A stretch of DNA of 12,537 nucleotides from Bacteroidota bacterium. GTDB taxonomy: Bacteria > Bacteroidota > Bacteroidia > Chitinophagales > Chitinophagaceae. Positions 5,414 through 12,537 of this stretch are shown in pieces (positions within the stretch are counted from its first letter, which is position 1; each line of letters starts with the position of its first letter). Under the pieces are notes generated by a model. That model saw nothing but the letters and a program-made list of their open reading frames with translations. It had not been told where the DNA came from and made no database searches. Location: assembly GCA_023392575.1 (NCBI GenBank), contig JAEVYV010000170.1, forward strand, positions 1 to 12,537, written 5' to 3'. A program made the translations under genes and the position numbers.

Positions 5414-8400
5414 AATACAGAGTTACCCCAGAGATAGTACTCGGTAACATTTCAGAAGTAGAAATTCCCGAACTGCAGGTTTCTTATAACCGCAGTTCGG
5501 GTAAATTTCTATCCGGCACTATCTCTTCATCATACGACGTAGCTGCTTTTGTCCGCAATACCATCGGTGGAAATGAAGTGGAACTGCAAGAGCAGTTTAT
5601 TGTGCTTTACCTAAGCCAAGCCAACCGTGTCATTGGCTATTACAAGCACTCCAAAGGTTCCATCAATGCCACTGTAGCCGACACCCGGATTATTTTGGGA
5701 ACAGCCTTGAAATGTGCCTGTGTAGCCATGATCGTAGCGCACAACCATCCTTCAGGCAATCTTAAGCCTAGCAGGGCCGATGAGGATTTAACTCGTAGGT
5801 TAAAGGAAAGTGCAGCCCTTATGGATATAAAGCTGCTCGACCATTTAATTATCACAAAGGATGGCTACCTGTCCTTTGCGGATGAAGGAATACTGAATCT
5901 TGCGGGACTTAGCGGGTTAATCGATGCCCAGGATAGCTTTGTAAGTGCAGTCACAGAGTCGCTTCAAAAGAAAACTACCCATAACAAAACTTCAATTGAA
6001 AAACTAGCAGCCACTTTCGGTATTACCGATAAAACCGAAGTAAAGGAACTGACAGAACTGGCAATTGTGAAAAGATCCAGGATGCTTGCACATTCTGAAG
6101 GATCAATTAAGGAAAGGTTTGAAGAAATTGTGAATCTCTATAACTCCCAGGTAAACCTTTCACACCGCACCTCCCAATCCATCCTCCTCCAACAATATTC
6201 AACCCCTGCACCCATTGGGTATCTAGCGGGCGTTTTTTGCGGCTTGGACAAAGGCGCCTCCCTTTTTGAACCATCTGCCGGAAATGGGTTACTTACTATT
6301 GCTGCGAGTCCTTCACAGTGTACGGTTAATGAAATTGACACGTTACGGAGAAGAAACTTAGAGAAGCAAGGGTTTAGCCTGGTTCTAAACCAAGATGCAA
6401 CAAAACCTTTCCGTGGTTTTGAAAAGAAGTTTGATGCCGTCATTACCAATCCACCCTTTGGTAATATGGAAGAAGAGGTCATGTGGGATACCTTTCCGAT
6501 AAAGCCCCTAGAGCATGTAATGGCCCTTAGAGCCCTAGACTCAATGAAGGATACCGGCAAGGCAGCCATTATTATTGGTGGGCATACCAAATGGGATGAT
6601 AAAGGCCGCATACAAGCAGGCAAAAACAGAATCTTTTTTAACTACCTATACAGCCGCTATCATATCGCAGATGTAATCAACATTGATGGCAGTAAACTTT
6701 ACTCCCGACAAGGAACTTCATTTGATGTGCGGCTAATTCTTATCAATGGAAGAAAATCCAACCCTTCGGGAGCTGCATCTGTTTTTAGTGCAGCGAAAGA
6801 CCAAGAGGTAAAAAGTTTTGAAGTCCTTTTTGAAAGGGTCATGGATGCTACCGAAACAAATTTTTCTATGAAACCACTAACTGATTTGGAAAACGAAGCC
6901 TTAGCACTGCAATCCCTATTCGCAGTAGAGGGCTTAGGCGCACCCTACGAACCTGCTTCGGAGGCCTGCATTGTGCTGAACACCCAAGTGCCGGACAGCA
7001 TGGCATTTGAAACCCGAAAAGCGATCCTGGACATTAAAGCTGAAGTAGGCGGCGATATCGACAATTTTGTTCGCCACCGGCTTAAATATCCGACCAAAGC
7101 TTCCTTATGTAAAGTGCTCTCCGCCGAACAGATTGATGCCGTAGCAATGGCTATCTATAACATCGAAGCCAGAGGCCAGGGTATGATTATCGGTGACCAG
7201 ACCGGTATTGGGAAAGGCCGCGTGGCTGCTGCCATGATCCGATACGCTGTAGTGCAGGGTCACAAACCTGTTTTCTTGACTGAGAAGGCCAACTTATTCT
7301 CTGACATCTATAGAGATTTATCCGCCATTGGATCTGCCTACTTCAAACCCTTTATTGTTAATACCAAGGAATCAAAAACAGATATAAAAGACGAAGACGG
7401 TAATGTCATTTATCAGGCTCCTGCCGTAACCGAACAAAACCGGATTATAGCTGACCGGGTGGTTCCTTCTTATTACGATTTTGTTGTAGCTACTTATTCC
7501 CAGTTTAACTCGCCGGAAAAGAAGCCGGAAAAGCCTCATTTTCTGAAAGCCATAGCGTCGGACAATATCTTCATTTTGGATGAAGCGCATAATTCCAGTG
7601 GCTCTTCTAACACGGGGGAGTTCTTGCAAAAAGTAGTCGCCGACACCAAAGGCGTTGTATTCCTTTCAGCCACCTTCGCTAAACGACCAGACAACATGCC
7701 TATTTATGCTATGAAGACTTCTATTGCCGATTGCAATATGAGTAAAGATGAACTGGTGGAATCCATCACTCGGGGCGGTGTGGCTTTGCAAGAAGTGCTT
7801 TCTTCCCAACTCGTAGCAGAAGGGCAAATGGTACGTAGAGAAAGAAGCTTTGAAGGCGTAGAGGTGAATTATATCACCCTTGATGACAAAGGCGAAGAAC
7901 ATAGGGCTATCGCGGATAACATCACGGACATTCTTCGGGATATTATTGCCTTTCAAGGAGCTTACGTGGATCAACAGATTGAAGAACTGGATAAAATAGC
8001 CGTAGCCGAAGGGAAAGAAGTGGAACTAAGGGAAGGTACTTCCCAGGCAGGCGTAGACAACCTGCCTTACTTCTCTAAAGTTTTCCAGGTCATAAACCAA
8101 ATGCTCTTTTCACTCAAGGCGGATGCCGTAGCCGAAAGAACCATACAGCGGCTCAAAGAAGGCAAAAAGCCGGTGATTGCCTTTGCCTCCACAATGGGTT
8201 CCTTTATTGAAAGCATGGAAAATGAGCAGGGGTTGCCCGTTTCGGATGGCGATACGATTAATGCTGATTTTACCGAAGTACTGAAAAGAGGCTTAGATGG
8301 TATTCTTCGCTACACCGAAAAAGACGTGGATGGCAATCCGGTACATAAGAAATTTGACCTGGCAGAGCTGCCAGTAGAAGCCCAGGTAGAATACCACCGC

Positions 8401-10575
8401 ATTTATAACAAGATCAAATCTGCATCCACCGGCATTACCATTTCTCCCATAGATGTTATTGTAAAGAAATTAAAAGATGCCGGTTATTCTGTAGCAGAAG
8501 TTACCGGACGTAAGTACGAGTTGCAGCTCAATTCGAAGACTGGTCAAGGTTTGATTCTTTCCAGAAAAAGGATCAATACCAATGACGCTTTTCGCCAATT
8601 CAATAATAATGAAGTAGATGTTTTAATGATTAACCAATCCGGCAGTACGGGTGCTTCAGCTCATGCCATTCCAACCGCTAAAGTGCCTAAAGACCAGGTC
8701 AAGCAACGAGTGATGATTGTTTTGCAGGCAGAACTCGATATCAATACCGAAGTACAAAAGCGTGGTCGTATCAACCGTACCGGTCAAATCTTAAAACCAA
8801 TTTACGACTATGTGACTTCTACCATACCTGCTGAAAAGCGGCTGATGATGATGCTCCAAAAGAAGCTAAAGTCGCTCGATGCGAATACTGCTTCCAACCA
8901 AAAACAATCTTCTAAGATTTTAGATGTACCGGATTTTCTGAATAAGTATGGTGATAAGATTGTAAAAGACTATCTGGTGGAAAATAAAGAGGTGAATGCG
9001 CTTTTGGATGATCCCTTACACCTGGAAGATTCAAAATCAGACAGCGGTTCACAGGACACTAATATTTTGGAGGATGCAGCGCATAAAGTGTCAGGTCGTG
9101 TGGCGGTTCTTTCTACCAGAATGCAGCAAGACTTTTATAACGACATTTCTGAGCGTTATAGCGACTTTGTTGAATACCTAAAGCAAGTGGGTGAATATGA
9201 TTTGGAAGTAGAGGCGATGAACCTGGAAGCGGAAACAGTAGGCAGCAAAGTAATTAAGATGGGAAAAGGCTCTGATAGTGCTTTTGGTGATGATAGCAAT
9301 TTGGAAACCATTCGGGCCAATGTGCTTAAAAAACCATTTTCTAAAGTAGAAATCGAAAACCTTATTCAGGAATCGCTCAAAGGCAAGGAAGCTAAATTGG
9401 TTCAATCAGACCTTGCCGAGGATTTTGTTCGCTATACGGACGCTGCACTTCAGTCTGAGTATGATGAGATAAACTTAAAGTACACGGAATTGATTAACGG
9501 TATCTCGAATGAAAAAGCAATGCAAAAGATTCTCGCGAAGCAAGGCGAAGAAGCCTTTCTGCTGGCTTGCGCCGAAAGAAGAAAGGAATTGGAAACAGCC
9601 TGGCAGTCAAAGAAGGAACAAACAAGGCGAGCGTATGAGAATCGGAAGCAGTACCTCATGAAAATGTTTAGCTTTTTTTATGTAGGTAGAGGACTTAATT
9701 ATCCCATTGAAACCTATAACAACGGTCATGAGCTGGTGCCTGCCATTTTCCTGGGCTTTGTTATTGACCATAAGAAAAAGAACCCCTACGCACCATCGGG
9801 TATTAAACTTCGTTTCGCTATCGCCAACTCTTCTAAGTACCTGGCTATTCCTGCTTCGTATTCTGAGGACATTATGGCGATCATTGGCGCCTCAGTAGAT
9901 GTGGCGGGGCATTCCCTTCCAACACTTTTAAATAGTTGGGAAGAATACACGAAGCAAAATAATGTAGACCGCAGAATCCGGCATATTATCACAGGAAACC
10001 TGTTACAAGCCTTTTCTGATTTTAAAGGAAAGTTGGTTAGCTACACTACCCTAGAAGGGGAAACCAAAAAAGGGATTTTGATGCCCGAAAACTGGAACCC
10101 TACAGAACAAGTGCAGGATCGTGTAGTTGTACCTATTTTAAAAGCCTTGCCACTGATAAAGTCCCTTACATCACATGCAAGCCTGGTTACCAATAATGGA
10201 CTGTCCTTTTTTAGGTACGGTGATTATTACAAACTAATTATTGCAGCTTCGAGATCCAGAGGCGGTGGCATATACCTGGACGGACAAATCCTTGAACTGG
10301 TAGAGAAGAACAATTTTGAAAAAGTGTCGGATAAAATGGTGGCCCTGCTTCCCTATCAAAATATTGAGAGACTTGTTCAGGTATTACAGAACAATCATTC
10401 CCTCTCTGTAACCATTCATTCTTATCAGTTAAAAGACGTAAAAACGGACGGGCAGCGTTTTACCAATCGCAAAAAGATCGAACTGCCTGCGGAAGAAGAA
10501 CCCGTAAACAATATGCTCCTCCTGGAATTAGAAGCAGAAGCCCTCGCACTTGAACTTGAATTATTAGCAGCCTAA
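5410..10575 (+). CDS. Polyvalent protein: RadC/JAMM, N6-adenine methyltransferase and Strawberry-notch helicase (DarB-like)
   Basis: This 1721-aa protein has three recognisable modules. (1) Residues about 45-165 are a RadC-type JAMM domain: E61, HNHPSG at 111-116 and D124 fit the metal site. (2) About 255-450 is a gamma-type adenine methyltransferase: QQYSTPAPIGYLA (261-273), FEPSAGNG (286-293, SAM site) and NPPFG (347-351, catalytic). (3) About 530-1150 is a Strawberry-notch-like superfamily 2 helicase: LSAEQIDAVA, Walker A GDQTGIGKGR (595-604), DEAH (724-727), SAT (753-755), GSTGASAHA and QKRGRINRTGQ (ending at 1126). The C-terminal 600 residues are charged and partly coiled, with the conserved-looking FSFFYVGRGLNY near 1420. 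The methylase-helicase pair resembles P1 DarB, a virion-borne protein protecting phage DNA from type I restriction, and the fusion style matches the 'polyvalent proteins' of phages and conjugative elements. Its position directly after virion genes fits packaging into particles, but that is inference. All key motifs appear intact. Confidence 0.9.
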   Translation: MKYRVTPEIVLGNISEVEIPELQVSYNRSSGKFLSGTISSSYDVAAFVRNTIGGNEVELQEQFIVLYLSQANRVIGYYKHSKGSINATVADTRIILGTALKCACVAMIVAHNHPSGNLKPSRADEDLTRRLKESAALMDIKLLDHLIITKDGYLSFADEGILNLAGLSGLIDAQDSFVSAVTESLQKKTTHNKTSIEKLAATFGITDKTEVKELTELAIVKRSRMLAHSEGSIKERFEEIVNLYNSQVNLSHRTSQSILLQQYSTPAPIGYLAGVFCGLDKGASLFEPSAGNGLLTIAASPSQCTVNEIDTLRRRNLEKQGFSLVLNQDATKPFRGFEKKFDAVITNPPFGNMEEEVMWDTFPIKPLEHVMALRALDSMKDTGKAAIIIGGHTKWDDKGRIQAGKNRIFFNYLYSRYHIADVINIDGSKLYSRQGTSFDVRLILINGRKSNPSGAASVFSAAKDQEVKSFEVLFERVMDATETNFSMKPLTDLENEALALQSLFAVEGLGAPYEPASEACIVLNTQVPDSMAFETRKAILDIKAEVGGDIDNFVRHRLKYPTKASLCKVLSAEQIDAVAMAIYNIEARGQGMIIGDQTGIGKGRVAAAMIRYAVVQGHKPVFLTEKANLFSDIYRDLSAIGSAYFKPFIVNTKESKTDIKDEDGNVIYQAPAVTEQNRIIADRVVPSYYDFVVATYSQFNSPEKKPEKPHFLKAIASDNIFILDEAHNSSGSSNTGEFLQKVVADTKGVVFLSATFAKRPDNMPIYAMKTSIADCNMSKDELVESITRGGVALQEVLSSQLVAEGQMVRRERSFEGVEVNYITLDDKGEEHRAIADNITDILRDIIAFQGAYVDQQIEELDKIAVAEGKEVELREGTSQAGVDNLPYFSKVFQVINQMLFSLKADAVAERTIQRLKEGKKPVIAFASTMGSFIESMENEQGLPVSDGDTINADFTEVLKRGLDGILRYTEKDVDGNPVHKKFDLAELPVEAQVEYHRIYNKIKSASTGITISPIDVIVKKLKDAGYSVAEVTGRKYELQLNSKTGQGLILSRKRINTNDAFRQFNNNEVDVLMINQSGSTGASAHAIPTAKVPKDQVKQRVMIVLQAELDINTEVQKRGRINRTGQILKPIYDYVTSTIPAEKRLMMMLQKKLKSLDANTASNQKQSSKILDVPDFLNKYGDKIVKDYLVENKEVNALLDDPLHLEDSKSDSGSQDTNILEDAAHKVSGRVAVLSTRMQQDFYNDISERYSDFVEYLKQVGEYDLEVEAMNLEAETVGSKVIKMGKGSDSAFGDDSNLETIRANVLKKPFSKVEIENLIQESLKGKEAKLVQSDLAEDFVRYTDAALQSEYDEINLKYTELINGISNEKAMQKILAKQGEEAFLLACAERRKELETAWQSKKEQTRRAYENRKQYLMKMFSFFYVGRGLNYPIETYNNGHELVPAIFLGFVIDHKKKNPYAPSGIKLRFAIANSSKYLAIPASYSEDIMAIIGASVDVAGHSLPTLLNSWEEYTKQNNVDRRIRHIITGNLLQAFSDFKGKLVSYTTLEGETKKGILMPENWNPTEQVQDRVVVPILKALPLIKSLTSHASLVTNNGLSFFRYGDYYKLIIAASRSRGGGIYLDGQILELVEKNNFEKVSDKMVALLPYQNIERLVQVLQNNHSLSVTIHSYQLKDVKTDGQRFTNRKKIELPAEEEPVNNMLLLELEAEALALELELLAA
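5459..5511 (+). repeat. Long inverted repeat (22-bp interrupted hairpin) inside the polyvalent gene
   Basis: The left arm TAGAAATTCCCGAACTGC (5459-5476), a bulged A (5477) and GGTT (5478-5481) pair with AACC (5488-5491), GCAGTTCGGG (5492-5501), a TA bulge and AATTTCTA (5504-5511). The loop is TCTTAT. This gives 8 + 10 + 4 base pairs, all perfect apart from the two bulges. It lies about 50 bases after the ATG at 5410 and is translated as part of the region before the JAMM domain. No T-run follows, so it is not an ordinary terminator. Possible roles are control of translation or RNA processing, or a DNA site. Confidence 0.85.
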
Positions 10576-10585
10576 AACTATTACC

Positions 10586-12013
10586 ATGATCAACCCTGAA
10601 AATTACCTGTCTAAAATTGCCTCTATTGATATTAGCACCATGCCGGTGCCTTTGCAGAAGGGACACGAATTTCTGATGAAGGCAACATCAAATGGTACTG
10701 ATTGGAATACGTACAACAATAGCACTGCTATTCGTAAAACCATTGGGCTGTATTTCGAAAGACTCGCTGAACATCTTAAAGAAGCTGGTAAAGTAACTAA
10801 GCCAAGAACAAAGGAACCTAAAAGTGAAAATCATAGTTCTATACCAAAGTCCTCCAAAAAGCCTAAAAGCACAATTCCCGAACTGCCAAATATCATAATG
10901 GTAGAACGGATGCCGGAAGAACTTCGTTTCGTTAAGCGATATGTGAACTTAAATGGCAAAACCAAAACGAAGGATGACATTCTTCGCTTCATCAACTCAC
11001 TGCAAAAAGCAATAGTAGAAAAACGTATTCGAAAGACCTCGCCTTACGCCGAACAAGTAAAGTATATCCAGGAAAAATTAATTCAGGTGTATAACAGCAT
11101 GGCATCCAAAATAAAATTAGAATTAAAGCCTGAAACATTCGAAGCACTTAAGAAGCTAACCGGCGGAGAAAAGGTGATGGCTTCCATTGGTTTTATTAAA
11201 CGCTATATCACGATGAATGGTAAGCCTGCAATGAAGGAAAAAGCAAAGCAACTGTTACAGCAAATCAATAAGGCGTATGAGAAAGGAAAGATTACGGATA
11301 GCGATCCATACATCGTTGAAATACATGAGCTCAAGAAAAACCTAAAAGCATTCACTACAGATAAGACGATTAAGGTCTTGGAAATTGAACAAGCTACACT
11401 TAACGGTTTAGAAGGAATTTTGGGTTGCGCCTGTAACAGCTTAAATGGTTTTGATGGCAAGCCTGCAATTATGAACAGTATGGACTTCGCCAATATGGAG
11501 TTTGATACACTTGGCTTTACCGGCAAATGGCTGGAACTGATCGGAGACCCATCAACAAACTTCACAGCAATGGTATTCGGTAAGCCCAAGATGGGCAAGT
11601 CTTATCTGTGTGTAGATTTTGCAGGCTACCTGGCACGCAATCACGGAAAAGTTCTCTATGTAGCAAAAGAAGAAGGTCTCGATTATACATTACAGCAAAA
11701 GCTGAATGACAAAAATGTTAAGCACCCTAATTTATTCGTTGCTTCGATATTGCCAAATGATCTTTCTTCTTATGATTTTATTTTTCTGGATAGTGTAACC
11801 AAATTAAGACTTACGCCGGAGGATCTCAACAACTTAAAAAAGCAAAACCCTTTAAAATCGTTCATCTTCATTTTCCAATCCACCAAAGAAGGAAACTTTC
11901 GGGGTGCTAACGCCTTTCAACATGATGTAGATGTCGTAATTGAAGTACCAGAGAAAGGAAGGGCCGTTCAAATGGGCAGGTTTAACCAAGGTGGCGAAAT
12001 TCCAATTTTCTAA
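10586..12013 (+). CDS. RecA/RadA-like ATPase with a duplicated helical module
   Basis: This 475-aa protein has an N-terminal helical part (about 1-67), a Lys/Pro/Ser-rich linker (about 68-100), then two similar helical units: RFVKRYVNLNGKTKTKDDIL... (about 114-165) and GFIKRYITMNGKPAMKEKAK... (about 202-254). The C-terminal third is a P-loop ATPase: Walker A GKPKMGKS at 332-339, KVLYVAKEEG after the next strand, Walker B FIFLDS ending at 403, and a tail FRGANAFQHDVDVVIEVPEKGRAVQMGRF. This tail resembles the RadA/KaiC/DnaB branch of RecA-like proteins, where such a region senses nucleotide and contacts DNA. A role in DNA recombination, replication or strand handling is likely; the exact one is open. 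The gene starts 10 bases after the polyvalent gene, so the two probably act in the same process. The F-[IV]-K-R-Y units look like accessory domains of mobile-element proteins, but I cannot name them. Confidence 0.7.
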   Translation: MINPENYLSKIASIDISTMPVPLQKGHEFLMKATSNGTDWNTYNNSTAIRKTIGLYFERLAEHLKEAGKVTKPRTKEPKSENHSSIPKSSKKPKSTIPELPNIIMVERMPEELRFVKRYVNLNGKTKTKDDILRFINSLQKAIVEKRIRKTSPYAEQVKYIQEKLIQVYNSMASKIKLELKPETFEALKKLTGGEKVMASIGFIKRYITMNGKPAMKEKAKQLLQQINKAYEKGKITDSDPYIVEIHELKKNLKAFTTDKTIKVLEIEQATLNGLEGILGCACNSLNGFDGKPAIMNSMDFANMEFDTLGFTGKWLELIGDPSTNFTAMVFGKPKMGKSYLCVDFAGYLARNHGKVLYVAKEEGLDYTLQQKLNDKNVKHPNLFVASILPNDLSSYDFIFLDSVTKLRLTPEDLNNLKKQNPLKSFIFIFQSTKEGNFRGANAFQHDVDVVIEVPEKGRAVQMGRFNQGGEIPIF

Positions 12014-12032
12014 TACTATCAAATCCATCAAA

Positions 12033-12068
12033 GAATTGCGGCAGATCCTGTTATTGACTGCCGCATTC
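12033..12068 (+). terminator. Hairpin after the ATPase gene, possible terminator
   Basis: GCGGCAG (12038-12044) pairs perfectly with CTGCCGC (12058-12064), and GAAT/ATTC extends the stem with one bulged T (12037). The loop is 13 bases. It is followed by CTATTTCTAACC, which is not a strong T-run, so termination may be weak or Rho-assisted. It lies in the largest gap of the window (12014-12096) and would separate the polyvalent/ATPase unit from the recombinase unit. No convincing Bacteroidota promoter (TTTG ... TAnnTTTG) is visible in the rest of the gap. Confidence 0.5.
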
Positions 12069-12096
12069 CTATTTCTAACCGAATCAATTTAATCCT

Positions 12097-12384
12097 ATGG
12101 CAACTGTTATTATCCTAAATGAGAAACCCAAACCATCAGAATTATCTACAGAACTTAAATCTCTTTTGGAGGAAAGGAAAAAGGCAAAGCGGGAACCGCT
12201 AACCCCTGAAAAACTCCGAAAAACGCCAGGTCTTGAACATTTGACCGATGAAGAAGCCACTGAAGCTATTGATACGCTGCACCGATTAGCTAAAATCTTC
12301 TTTGATATGGCCTGCCATAAAGAAAGTACTTGCATTGATAATCAACATGTTATAAATTTGAATCAACAAAATAAAGCCGCATGA
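12097..12384 (+). CDS. 95-aa hypothetical protein coupled to a serine recombinase
   Basis: This is a charged, soluble 95-aa protein. Residues 1-8 (MATVIILN) could form a strand; 14-34 are helical and lysine/glutamate-rich (ELSTELKSLLEERKKAKRE); LTPEKLRKTPGLEHLTDEEATEAIDTLHRLAKIFFDM (about 36-72) looks like a compact helical domain; the tail carries two cysteines (C73 and C79) and polar residues. I do not recognise a named family. Its stop overlaps the ATG of the recombinase gene (ATGA at 12381-12384), and its own ATG follows CCT after the hairpin gap. The coupling suggests a partner or regulator of the recombinase, such as a directionality factor, but no DNA-binding motif is clear, so this is only position-based. 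Confidence 0.7.
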   Translation: MATVIILNEKPKPSELSTELKSLLEERKKAKREPLTPEKLRKTPGLEHLTDEEATEAIDTLHRLAKIFFDMACHKESTCIDNQHVINLNQQNKAA

Positions 12385-12537
12385 CAACCAATGAATTGTT
12401 TTCGAAATGGGCTAGAAAATCCGAGACCCCGAGATTCGCTCCCTCGGTTAAAAAAGCTGTGGTTTATACCCGTGTTTCATCCAAGGAGCAATATGATAAA
12501 AATTTAAGTCTGGACTGGCAACGCAAAGCCATTGAAG
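12381..12537 (+). CDS. Serine recombinase, N-terminal part (cut by the window edge)
   Basis: Fifty-two residues are visible before the right edge. After a 24-residue basic leader, KAVVYTRVSSKEQYDKNLSL (25-44) matches the start of the resolvase/invertase catalytic domain. The Y-x-R-V-S pattern places Tyr29, Arg31 and the catalytic Ser33, and the following DWQRKAIE fits the usual helix. Serine recombinases cut and exchange DNA through a Ser-DNA link; large ones integrate and excise phages and conjugative elements. The extra N-terminal leader and position beside mobile-element genes favour a large integrase, but total length and the C-terminal DNA-binding region are outside the window, so a small resolvase cannot be excluded. 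No attachment site is identifiable here. Confidence 0.85.
   Translation, partial: MTTNELFSKWARKSETPRFAPSVKKAVVYTRVSSKEQYDKNLSLDWQRKAIE

Noticed and set aside
6138..6623. 161-aa open frame on the - strand
   Set aside because: It lies fully inside the methyltransferase part of the 1721-aa gene, whose catalytic motifs are intact, and its own peptide shows no coherent domain.
9707..9898. 63-aa open frame on the + strand, and a similar one at 8996-9181
   Set aside because: Both are out-of-frame shadows inside the 1721-aa gene, without a plausible start context or domain.
11203..11598. 131-aa open frame on the - strand
   Set aside because: It is antisense to the ATPase gene, has low-complexity Ser/Pro/Phe-rich content and no start context like the neighbours.
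12014..12096. A promoter for the recombinase unit
   Set aside because: I looked for the Bacteroidota pattern TTTG then TAnnTTTG and found no convincing match, so no promoter is called.

Overview
The window looks like part of a Bacteroidota (Bacteroidetes) prophage or phage-like mobile element. The evidence is protein style, the lack of Shine-Dalgarno sequences before the starts, AT-rich upstream regions and moderate GC. All genes I support lie on the + strand, tightly packed, with gaps of mostly 4-24 bases or ATGA overlaps. No rRNA, tRNA, CRISPR array or insertion sequence was seen. No capsid, portal or terminase gene is in the window, so the virion type cannot be read from it.

Left region (1-4146), envelope and lysis-like genes: the end of an unknown gene; a 60-aa protein; a membrane-anchored protein with two annexin-like GTDE repeats; a membrane-anchored peptidoglycan-binding protein; a short amidase_2-type zinc protein; a YkuD-like (His ... 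Ser-x-Gly-Cys) protein; a 79-aa two-TM protein; a coiled-coil protein with a TM segment at each end; and a 58-aa two-TM protein. The YkuD-like gene ends on a run of nine A with an A AAA AAG heptamer. A candidate stem follows 7 bases later, and the -1 frame encodes a hydrophobic tail that ends exactly at the start of the next gene.

Middle (4158-5413): two tandem paralogous proteins whose C-termini match the Trp/Asp-rich domain common in phage virion (tail-type) proteins. Next, overlapping by 4 bases, is a 1721-aa 'polyvalent' protein (5410-10575): a RadC/JAMM domain, an N6-adenine methyltransferase with an NPPF motif, and a Strawberry-notch-type helicase. The methyltransferase-helicase core resembles phage P1 DarB, an antirestriction protein carried in the virion. 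A 22-bp interrupted hairpin sits about 50 bases inside this gene.

Right region (10586-12537): a 475-aa RecA/RadA-like ATPase with an internally duplicated helical module, a hairpin gap, a 95-aa protein, and, by ATGA overlap, the N-terminus of a serine recombinase that runs off the window.

Together the layout suggests entry and lysis functions next to a large DNA-protection or processing protein, with an integration module downstream. The most unusual points are the possible programmed frameshift, the long hairpin in the polyvalent gene, the annexin-like repeats, and a recurring CCT immediately before 8 of the 14 ATG starts.
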